Positions 1 to 9,772 of a stretch of 64,000 nucleotides of DNA are shown piece by piece. The position numbers and the translations under genes are program-made. Every line of letters starts with the position of its first letter. The first letter of the stretch is position 1. This stretch comes from Linnemannia hyalina (taxonomy: Eukaryota > Mortierellomycota > Mortierellomycetes > Mortierellales > Mortierellaceae): assembly GCA_019671135.1 (NCBI GenBank), contig JAHRHY010000007.1, positions 744,001 through 808,000 on the forward strand. The letters run 5' to 3'. The notes below the pieces were generated by a model that made no database searches, was not told the DNA's origin, and saw only the letters and a list, made by a program, of their open reading frames with translations.

Positions 1-886
1 GGCGGTGTTGGTGGGACAGGAGCGGTCTTGCCGTATAGCCACAACAAACGGGACTCGTACCATTCCTTGCAGAGTACCAGTCCAACGATGTACAACTCCA
101 AGCTGGTACCCATCATGCATCGACGCCAATCTAGTGCATCCCCATCCCCTCTTGTCGACAAGATGGAGCGGTATACTGTTCGTGGCAGCGGGTTCAAGAT
201 GACGAAGATGAACACTAGTCTCTTTGACGCCGAAGAAACGTAAGCGTCCTAGGACATTATTATTTTTTTTGTGCGTGAAAAAAGGAACGTCGTAAATGAT
301 ATGTATATTAATCGACTACTATTATTATTTTTTGGGGGGTTCGTTGTTATTACTTACTTATAGGCCGATGAATATTCCGTTGCTGGATCCGGCAAAGGAA
401 TTACAACACAACACCTGGCGACTCCTCTACGCCGAGATGATGTACAGCTGGGGTCTCTTCGAAGCCCGAACAGAGCTCCTCAAATTCCTCACGTTCAAAC
501 ACCAACCCAATTTCCGGGTCAAGGACGACCAATCACCACTCGAACGTCTCCTCGGGATCGAAAAGCGTGGGCCCCAGATCTTCAACAAGTGTTTCGAATG
601 TGAGAAACGACTCTACCCGACCTACAAGTGCGATTTCTGTAAACGCATGCGGGTGGGCATCAAGTGTACGATTTGTCATATCTCTGTTCGCGGGAGGACG
701 TCGGTCTGTTTGAAGTGTGCTCATGGAGGTCATACGGAGCATTTGTGGGAGTGGTTTGTTCAGGAGGGCAATGGGGTTTGTCCTACGGGTTGTGGGTGTG
801 AGTGTTTGGTGAATTTTGGAGGGTGGGCTGGAGGGTTGGCGATTCAGCCGATCCATAAGCAGTTGTTGCCCCAGGAGTCTCTTTAG
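1..886 (+). CDS. WDR59: GATOR2/SEA complex subunit WDR59 (Sea3), 3' end only
   Basis: This is the C-terminal 253 residues of a gene that begins before the window. Exons are 1-239 and 364-886; the intron 240-363 is GT-AG and joins in phase 2. Frame 1 is open from the first base. The C-terminus is cysteine/histidine-rich: a CFEC...CDFC pair, then CTICHISVRG, CLKCAHGGH, and CPTGCGCEC at the end. This matches the C-terminal RING-like zinc domain of WDR59, a GATOR2 (yeast SEA) subunit that acts on the vacuole/lysosome upstream of TORC1 in amino-acid sensing. The helical part before it (around LLDPAKELQHNTWRLLYAEM) fits the alpha-solenoid of the same family. The WD40 repeats must lie upstream and cannot be seen. 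WDR24 and MIOS have related zinc domains, but the HGGH and CPTGCGC spacing fits WDR59 best. The gene converges on the next one with a 150-bp gap. Confidence 0.8.
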
Positions 887-1036
887 TCTCGTCCGAGGGA
901 AGGAGGAAAGAGGAAGGAGGGAAAGACAACTATCATTACATGTAATAAAATATATAATACCGTTTCTTGTGTTGTTTTGTGGCGCCACTGCTTTTTTTAA
1001 TAGGTGGTTTGAGAGGAGGGGAGATGGGAGGAAATA

Positions 1037-4000
1037 CTAGAGCTTGGAGTCGGGAGTGGATTGGATCTCACGGTAAAGTTGGTCGAGCTGCTTGCGGTAG
1101 GCTTGGACGACGGGGTGGCGCTTGATCTTGAATGTAGGTGTCAACAGGTCGTTCTCGATCGTAAAGAGGTTCGGTTCAATCAACACTGCTCTTGGGATCT
1201 CGAACCTATACAATTCATTCAAGGGGGATTTCAAGTATGTATGCGTTGAGCACGAAGCAACCTCGGGAAGTGACGAACGCGAACAATTAGGCCAAAAAAA
1301 AAAGGAGGGAGGGTGGGGGGAGGATGAAAAGGTAAGTTTTTTTTTTTTTTTTGGTCGTGCTTACTTCTTCAACCCGGCAGCTTGGGCGACAAGTGTCACT
1401 TCTTGCAACACCGCACGCCGGAGTTTAGGATCCTGGCATGCGATCCTGAAGGTATCATCGACTTTTCCCGTGAGTCCTCCTGCACCAGAGGGGAAAAGGA
1501 TGTTGTTGGCAAAGGCCGGGAAGGTGTCAGGGTCGGGGACAAAGATGGATACGAGACAGGGTTCGTGCGGGTCGCCGTGGACAAAGAATTGTAGCGCGAT
1601 GGGTAGGCGGGATGCGATTTGGTATTCGATTTTCTCGACTGCTACGTACTCGCCGATCGACAGCTTAGGATAAATAGATAGAAAAAGATAGGAAGGCGAA
1701 GAGTTTAGTAAGAGGCGTTGTTGGATTGTTTTGATTGTTGTTATTGTTGTTTCTCTGAAATAAGAAACATATCATCCCTTCTTTTACCTTGAAGACGTTC
1801 TTCATGCGGTCAATGACGGTCAGTGTTCCATTCTCTTTAATGAACCCAATATCCCCCGAATGCAACCACCCCTCATCATCAATCGCCTCCTTTGTCTTCT
1901 TGTCGTCCTTGAGATACCCCGGAAACACGTTTGGTCCACGGACACAGACCTCGCCTCGAGGGTAGGGTTTGTCGGTTGAGAAGTAGTTGAGTTCGGGGAC
2001 GTCAACCAGTTTGAGTTCGGTGATGGGACTGGGTGGACCGACGTGTCCTGCTTCCATTTCTCCGCGCTGTGTTGATGCCGCTCCTCCTGTGCCTGTTGAT
2101 TTTTGCGGGGTACAGGGGAAAAAAATAGGTTAGTCGCTCGAAAATATAAAAAAAAATGGTGAACATTGACCATGTGCATCCCTAATCCAACAAAAAAAAG
2201 GGGGGGGGAGGGGGGGAGGGGCCAAAGGCGACTGCTCTTAACTTCTGTTTGCCCATAGGCCTCCGATATGTCAACACAGAACGCGACCCGAATGAACGAC
2301 AACACCTCCGCAGAAATCGGCGCTGAAGCCGTCATAATCCGCTCCACCTTCCCACCAAGTACCATTCGAACCTTATTAAACAACACCCGGTCCCAAAACG
2401 CATGCTTGTTCCCCAACCCAGCCTTCAGGTTCGCCAACTTGACCGCCAACGCCCTCCTCGCCACCACGCCCGCGAACCCAGGAGCCCCCGCGGTAAGTGC
2501 ATAGACACGGGCATAGATCCTGTTGAGGAGTCGAGGGACGGTTGGGAAGAAGGTTGGTTGGAGGACAGAGACGTCTTCGAGGATTCGGAGGGGGTCGCCT
2601 GTAGAGTAGCCGATTCGGCCGCCGGTGCTGAAGAGAAGGATTTCCAAGGCGCGACCAAAGACGTGGGCCATGGGGAGGTAAGAGATTCCGGTGTCGTCTG
2701 GTGTGAGGATGTAACCGATTTCTGAAGCTGCGACAGCTGCTACAAAGTTTGCGTGTGTCAATATCGCGCCTTTCTAAAAGATGTTTGAGTTTGAAGGGAG
2801 ACTGCGGGGTTAGTCGATGCATGATGGCTCTCAGACGCCGTTGAAATCCATTTACAGTAGTTTTTCCGCGCCGTTTTTTTTTTTTTTTTTTTTTTTTTTG
2901 GCCCCCCCTCCCTTTGTTCGACATCTACTAAAAAAAGAAATACTTACAGGCTGACCAGTCGTCCCGCTGGTGTAACAAATAGTGAGGGGATCCTGCGGTT
3001 TGGGTGGGGTATGAGCATGGGGAAACAATCGTCCAAGCCCCTCGACTTGATCCCAATCGTACAGCTGAATGCCCTTGTCGGCCGCAAAAGTGCGGAGGAT
3101 GGGTCCGGCAAAGGGGGCTTTGAGGTCCGTGGGTGAGTTGAGCGAGTCCATGCTGACGACGATTTTGAGGCCGGGCATTTTGGAGGAGTCCTTGAGGAGT
3201 GATGCGATGTGGTCCGCTGTTTTGTGTTGTTTTTTGTTGGTTGTTTTTTTTTTTTTTTGTGATGGTGAGAGTGAGAGTAGATGTATTCCCGTGCAGAAAG
3301 AGAGACAGTGGGATTGAGAGGAGGAGAGAATGGGTGATGGTTAATGGACTGGGTTATTTGCATGTTACTTTTTGGACGACGAGTCGATGCTCTCATGCGC
3401 ACATGAAAAAGACCTCAGTCGCGGTAGGGCTCAAAGGCTTATCTGTTCATTCACCACTCTCACAATCCACAACTGCAAAATCAAAAAAACATGAAAAAAG
3501 AACCCCCCCCCCCATCCAACTTACCACTACAAACAACAACTGGGATCTCTGAATGATTAATCCCAAAAGTCACAGCCTCCGGTCCCAAGGTATCATAAAG
3601 TCCTACCGAGACGATATTATAAAGCAGCGTCGAAGCGCTGGCAATAGTCCACTCTGCGCGATTAATCGACCACAGTCCCACGCGCCATCCTTGAACCGCC
3701 TCAGAAAGTCCATGGATTTGGGTGTGGAGATGGACCAAGCCGCTTCCGAATCGCTCGACGCGGTCGCTGACTTGCTGGTAGGTCTGCCATTGGTAGGGAC
3801 CGTAAGTTTTTGTGCTTGGGTCCCAGAGTCGGTGGCCGAGCATTGGATTGTTTGGGCCTAGGTTTACTCCTATTGGAAAACGATGAACGAAAAAAAAAAT
3901 GTGAGAAGGCTGGATAAAAGCTAGTCAACGACCTCGGAGGAGGAATGGTACTATGTGTAAGGTGTTGTGGTCATTTTACCATGCTGGAAGGCGTCGTAGA

Positions 4001-4271
4001 TGGTTCGGATATGAGGTCGGCTCTCAGGGATGGAACGGAGTCCGTCTTCAAATCCTCGTCGTCGGTAGATACCTAGTCATCCTCGTCGATCAAGAAAAAA
4101 AAGGGGGGCGTTCAGTTTTCACACCACAGCAACGATAACAAAAGGGGTAAAAGAGAGGAGGCAAAAAAGTGCGATCGCAGTGAGGGTGTTACCAGTTTGA
4201 CCGGGTCGACGGGTGCCTGGGAGCTCGACTCCTTGATGGTCCTTGTCGTATGGTAGAGGCGGAGTCGTCAT
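1037..4271 (-). CDS. ACSL: Long-chain acyl-CoA synthetase with peroxisomal SKL terminus
   Basis: It activates fatty acids to acyl-CoA using ATP. Exons on the minus strand are 4271-4193, 4072-3980, 3869-3525, 3216-2948, 2773-2243, 2092-1788, 1663-1365 and 1205-1037, about 696 aa, the usual family length. Visible motifs are the AMP-binding loop YTSGTTGQPKGAIL across the exon 4/5 junction, EAYGQTE at the end of exon 5, GEVCVRGPNVFPGYLKD and WLHSGDIG in exon 6, and ENDLLTPTFKIKR near the C-terminus. The protein ends in SKL, a canonical PTS1, so peroxisomal beta-oxidation is the likely setting. The ATG at 4271 is chosen because the family-like N-terminus (RPGQTGGIYRRRGFEDG) follows directly across intron 1. 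The exon 5/6 junction is one base short when canonical GT-AG sites are used (see findings), so the region around 2093-2243 is uncertain. The paralogue type (FAA1/4-like or FAA2-like) is not resolved. Confidence 0.88.
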
Positions 4272-5633
4272 GGCCGATGGCGGGGAGTAGGAACAGGGTA
4301 TATTTGTGTGGATGAGAAAAAAGGAAAGAGTAAATGAGAAAGTAGGAAAGAGAGAGAGAGAGAGAGAAGCATGGCTTATAAAAGAAAAAAGAGGCAAACC
4401 GATGGCGCACCAAAATTTCGCTCCGACCAGCAATGGCAAAGATTCACAAACAAATCAACAAAGCACTTCACGAACCAGAGTAAGTATGTGCTCTCCACAT
4501 TCTCACTTAGTTTCCATGCGCACACACGCCTCTTATACTTTTGACTGGCGATTACCAATGTCCGGTCATCACCATCAAGTACATTGCAATTACGAATAAC
4601 ATATCCCCAGAGCATATCGACAGGCAGGTGTGTAAGTGAGTTTGAATAAACCCGCTTGGTGGGATATAGTTGATTGGTAATGTGTGTGGTTTTAACGACC
4701 TAGCGCTCTATATTTGTGAAGCGAGTTCGCAACAACGAACAATGAACCAAGCAAGGAACGTGGAACTATCAGGCATGAAAATGAACCAGAAAAGTATGTG
4801 GATGTTGTTGGCGACGTGAGAAAAAAAGACACGCCCCATTGGACAGAAATAATTTCGCCACCGATTGCAATCGAACGGTTATCATTGGCTCTAATCAGAA
4901 AAAAATGTCCAACGGTTGATGGGAGCCATTTTGGTGGCGGGGTTTCATCAGCTCAAGTTCAACACGAGATACTTCAATTTGTTTTTTTTGTCTCTCCGAG
5001 CTGGTCTGACCTCAGGAGATTGAGCCCCCAACATAAGGAGCTTCTTTGCAGTGTATCCCAGAGTACATACGAGTCACTGTCACAAAAGCAGCTTGCAAGA
5101 AACAAACAGTTCATCGATGTTGTTTTTTTTTTTTTTTTTGAACATCAAAACGGCACAGCGATCGAGCAGAAAGGTAGGGCATATTTTTTTGTCAACTTGG
5201 GGACATAGACCCCACAATAACTCGTCAAAAAATGATATCCATGAAAATCAGGATAGCATTCGAAAAGGCTACACGAGCTTCTCAGTCTTCTCGTTATCCA
5301 ACAAAGAGCGCTTAGGCTTATCTCTTCCTCCTCTGGGGGGTTACGAACATGGATACTGGTTACAAGGAAAATATTAAAGATGTGAAAAGGAAGGGCTAGG
5401 TTGCTTGATAGATTCAAAAAGGTATCGCAAGGTGTTGAACGTACGTGAATGAATGCAAAAAAAAATGAAAAGGCAATTACTGATGTTTAATTTAATTGTT
5501 CACCACCATACAATCGTGGTAATATGTTCTGTACAAAGGAAACGTAGTTCTCTTAAAGGATTGGGATGTTACTGGGGGGAATGCCACGGATTGAGACACC
5601 GTTGGGCTTGGCGGAGCGGACAGGGACATCGGC
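4272..5633. other. Intergenic, no gene seen
   Basis: This is the 5' flank of the acyl-CoA synthetase and the 3' flank of the repeat-protein gene. I see short A/T and GA-rich runs, including T15 around 5124-5138, and no ORF with recognisable protein character. At the repeat-gene end (5556-5633) one degenerate repeat unit continues past the stop codon. Confidence 0.6.
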
Positions 5634-6849
5634 TTAGTGGTTGGGAACGCTGCGGACTGGGACACCGTTGGGCTCGGCGGAACGGACAGGGACACCAGCC
5701 TCAGGGTTGGGAACGCTGCGAACTGGGACACCGTTGGGCTCGGCGGAACGGACTGGGACACCAGCCTCATGGTTAGGAACGCTACGGACTGGGACACCCT
5801 TGGGCTCGACGGAGCGGACAGGGACACCGGCCTCAGGGTTGGGAACACTGCGGACTGGGACACCCTTTGGCTCGACGGAGCGGACAGGGACACCAGCCTC
5901 AGGGTTGGGAACGCTGCGAACTGGGACACCCTTGGGCTCGGCGGAGCGAACAGGGACACCAGCCTCAGGGTTGGGAACGCTGCGAACTGGGACACCCTTG
6001 GGCTCGACGGAACGGACAGGGACACCAGCCTCAGGGTTGGGAACACTGCGAACTGGGACACCCTTGGGCTCGGCGGAGCGGACAGGGACGCCAGCCTCAG
6101 GGTTGGGAACGCTACGGACTGGGACACCCTTGGGCTCGGCGGAGCGGACAGGGACACCAGCCTCAGGGTTGGGAACGCTGCGAACTGGGACACCCTTGGG
6201 CTCGGCGGAGCGAACAGGGACACCGGCCTCAGGGTTGGGAACGCTGCGAACTGGGACACCCTTGGGCTCGACGGAACGGACTGGGACACCAGCCTCATGG
6301 TTAGGAACGCTGCGAACTGGGACACCCTTGGGCTCGGCGGAACGGACAGGGACACCAGCCTCAGGGTTGGGAACGCTGCGAACTGGGACACCGTTGGGCT
6401 CGACGGAACGGACTGGGACACCAGCCTCAGGGTTGGGAACGCTACGGACTGGGACACCCTTGGGCTTGGCGGAACGGACTGGGACACCGGCCTCAGCGGG
6501 GTATCCAGGGATGCCGCGGACTGGGACACCCTTGGGCTCGGCGGAGCGGACAGGGACACCGGCCTTAGCGGCGTATCCAGGGATGCCTAAGTTGTCATGG
6601 GAAAAAAATCAATGGGTAAGGGAGGTTGCATGGTTGAAAGGTAGGGTGGTTGTCGATCTGACTGATATGCAAGGTGTCGGACAAATATTGACGCAAGGAT
6701 GATCAAGGGATATCCCCGGTGGGAGAGGGAAAAAGAGGGGAGGAGAGGTGGGATGGTAGGAGGTGGCAATTACCAGCAGGGGCTGCTGTGCCGGAAGCAG
6801 CCATGAGTCCGAGGACGACGGTCAAGGCGACGATGATGTTTGACTTCAT
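5634..6849 (-). CDS. Secreted tandem-repeat protein (22-aa units)
   Basis: Two exons, 6849-6774 and 6586-5634, join in phase 1 to give about 342 aa. Exon 1 encodes a clear signal peptide starting MKSNIIVALTVVLGLMAASG with a cleavage-like TAAPAG end. Exon 2 has no ATG in its frame and is easily missed. It encodes about 14 copies of a 22-residue unit built from two 11-residue halves, GVPVRS(A/V)EP(K/N) and GVPVRSVPNPEA. The two units nearest the signal peptide carry RGIPGY in place of RSVPNP. This frame is preferred over the other long open frames because it joins the signal peptide, has a proper acceptor (CTTAG at 6587), and gives a balanced Pro/Val/Arg/Glu composition. There is no Cys and no KR dibasic site, so it does not look like a Kex2-processed peptide precursor. 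A cell-wall or extracellular role is only a guess. Confidence 0.75.
5640..6586 (-). repeat. 66-nt tandem repeat array
   Basis: A direct array with a 66-nt period. Unit boundaries recur at about 5640, 5706, 5772, 5838 and so on to 6564. Copies differ by a few substitutions (for example ggttggg versus ggttagg). Because 66 is divisible by 3 and most copies lack stops, several frames on both strands stay open across about 1 kb. Confidence 0.92.
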
Positions 6850-7969
6850 TAGAATGTACAAAAGGGGGTATATAACAAAAGGAGGTTGGAGGTATAAAGG
6901 CGGAGGTAGTGAAAGGAAAGAGGAAAAACAGACGACGATGAAGGGCGGTGGAAGAGAGGAAGGAGTTGAGGACAAGGAGAGAAGGGGTTCTAAAGAAGAA
7001 AAATAAATAGGGCGGATATCCCTGTTGTTTAAATAGTGTCAGGACCGATATCGATGTTCTCATCAACGGCTTTTTGCCCAGGAGCAAACTTGTTTGAGTT
7101 TATCACCTCGTCCACATGTTTTGTTTGTTGGCTCACACCCTTCTCTTCCCGTCCTCTCTCACTTGCTCTCTTTCTTCCTGTCTCTCTTGCTCATTCGCGC
7201 TCACTCTGTTGTCTGTTTGTCTGTTTGTCTTTCGAGATGCGCAACTCACACAGCATCGTACCGGTACTTGTTTTTTTTGTTTGTTGCATTGGGCCAGAAT
7301 TTCAAGGTACCGCAAGCTGGTACACGAATCTCGATGTTGCTTGCCAAATGGGTTAAGAAGGTCCCATCAAGTCAGGTCAGGTCAGGTCAGGTCATATCCA
7401 CAGGCTGGTTTGGCTATAAATGCTACCAAAGCTCAAGGTTCAATTCAATCGCAGTTGCAATTGCAATGCAGTTCACAAGCGGGTCAACATCCCTCCATGA
7501 CACAAACACTTTGGTTTGTCCTACTGACCAATTTGTTTGTCTTATGGCCGTTGGCGTAGAACAGCATTCCCCTCTCACTCGCACATTCACACATCTTTCT
7601 CCCAGAGAAGTTTGGGATACATGAACTAAAATGATGTCGCTTGAAAACAAAACCCAAGAGGGAGGGTCTCAAGTATGGAGGAATGTGTTTCCTGCGCGTG
7701 TGGTTATGTTGTTTCTCCAATGCACGATCAAGACGGACGAAGTTTTTTGACATTTCGGCATACCATTGAGCCTCTCTCTAAAGGAAGGGAGGAGCGATTA
7801 ATAGGTACAATATTAGCCAACCCATCCATGATCGAACGGACATTGGGTTTGTCAGGATAACACCCATTTTTACTCTCATGCAAAAATTATTGCGATGCAA
7901 TCTCCTCTTTTTTTTCCTTGGAAATGACATGATTCCAATTTGGAAAAGGATGGCGAGAGGACGCAATGG

Positions 7970-8001
<32 letters not shown>

Positions 8002-9772
8002 ATAATAATAATACAACGAGCAAACTATGCACAACGGGTGGGCCGGGAAACCGTCTGACTGAGTTCATCTGTTCACGGTTCACTAGGGGTTGGGGGAAAG
8101 AGAGCACCATTTTCCATCCAATCCCATCCAAACCGTAATCTGAGCGAATCAAACAAAGAATCTATGTCAATGTCGTTTTTTACTTTCTTCCTTGCTCTCT
8201 AATATTTTTGCTCACTCTCTTCTCCACCTTCTCTCGCTCTACTTCCATTCTGTCTCGCTTTTCCTTCACCTTCTCTCTCTGCCAGCATATAAAGACGGAT
8301 GCCGTTTTTTTGTGATTGTCTCTTACACATAATCGATGAGCTAGCGATATGCAAGTAGACCTACTCTTTGCACTTTGTCGATTCGCCCAATGTCAGCCCT
8401 TCCACTTGTCTCTCTTCCCTGTCGTCCCTGTATTTTTTCTTACAGCGTGAAAGAAGAGCCCAATGCTGGGAAGAAAACAAAGTGAGGGTGATACCGCTTG
8501 AACCTTCTCTCTCTCTCTCTCTCTTGGTTTTGAGTATGACTTTTTCGAGTTACAAACCGGAGAAGTTTGATTGGCCCCTGTCATGTTTTTTGGTTCATGG
8601 ACCCATCTGTCGTGCTCGTCGGACCCTATATGTTTGTTTTTTCCCATCTTGTTCTCCAACCGAAATTGGATATGTCTTTTTGTGCTCACACTGTTTTCCT
8701 TCTCGCTCGTTCTTTTTTGTTGAATGAAAAACTTGTACACACACATTCATGCAACGAGTGAGAAAAAACAAGGTTTAGGCACGGATGGATATGGATATGA
8801 TAAAAAGAGTCTCCAGCGAACGAACGTGACAACGACTCTCTTTGCCTCTAGCAACAAAACTGCACGCTCCCACAGCTAAAAAACACCAAACAAAAAACCA
8901 CCAGTTTTTTTTCTTCAATCGTTGCTCATCCATTGGTGTGACTCCTTCATGGCTACGTATTTCTCATGACAAAATAAAAAAGAAACTCAATGCACAAGAA
9001 AAAAAGAAAGAAAACTTTGCCCAACATTCCATGATCTTCGATTGAAATGGTGAATTCCCGTCCCGTCGTCCCATTAACCTTGTATGATGAAGAGTACTGC
9101 AGTCAATCATTCATCTCCAACGGTGATCGATGTGGTATGAAAAAAGGCCCATCCAGAAAACCTGCTGCAAAACATCCACCCTTTGCCCCATTTTTTCGCG
9201 CTTTCTCCTAACTGTCTCGCCCTCAAACAATACCCGATTTGTATCTTCCCAATAGTTTTTCCCGGGTGTCCTCGGAGCTAGGATGAAATAAGAGGCGAAT
9301 GAGTGAATGAACGAATGAGTGAGCTACATAATACGTAGTTTGTCATGGAAAACGGCATACATGGCGCGATAAACAGAGAAGGATGAGCATGGGAGAGGTA
9401 AGAGAGAGTGAGGGATAAATAAAATAAACCTTTGGGCGATTCTCTCTTTTTTTTGAATCTTGTGCACAAAGAGCCACAAACAAAGCGAAACGGAAAATAT
9501 GAAAAGAGAAAGAAAAATGAGGGTAATGCAGACTGCAGTCAGACGCAGAGGGCGTGGATAAATGAATGAGCGGGACGGAGTGTACTATGATATTGTTGTT
9601 TTTTATCCATAGGCGTGTGAACCAGCACCGACGTCTATCAATGGTATCTATTTGTGTTGTTGTTGTTTTGATTTTCGCTACCAAGTTGGGAAGGACGGGA
9701 AGGAGAGACTATGTACACCGGGATTGTTTATCCATTCTCCTTGATATTCTATTCCACTGTGCTTTTTTGTCT
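6850..9772. other. Intergenic 2.9 kb, low complexity
   Basis: It holds the promoter side of the repeat-protein gene and the 3' flank of the lectin-like gene. Seen: pyrimidine-rich stretches (7140-7230, 8180-8280), a four-copy CAGGT repeat near 7374-7393, an A30 run followed by TAA repeats (7970-8013), and scattered CT repeats (8505-8524). No ORF resembles a protein I recognise. Confidence 0.6.
7970..7999. repeat. A30 homopolymer
   Basis: Thirty consecutive A on the plus strand, followed directly by about four TAA repeats. It is intergenic. Run length is prone to sequencing and assembly error. Confidence 0.9.

Noticed and set aside
1122..1673. 183-aa plus-strand ORF
   Set aside because: It is antisense to exons 7-8 of the acyl-CoA synthetase and crosses an intron with a T run.
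5492..6702. Long ORFs of 353-355 aa on both strands over the 66-nt repeat (for example a plus-strand GTLRTGTPLGSAERTGTP repeat and a minus-strand SVPPSPRVSQS repeat)
   Set aside because: All come from a stop-free repeat with a period divisible by three. Only the third minus frame connects to a signal-peptide exon with matching splice phase.
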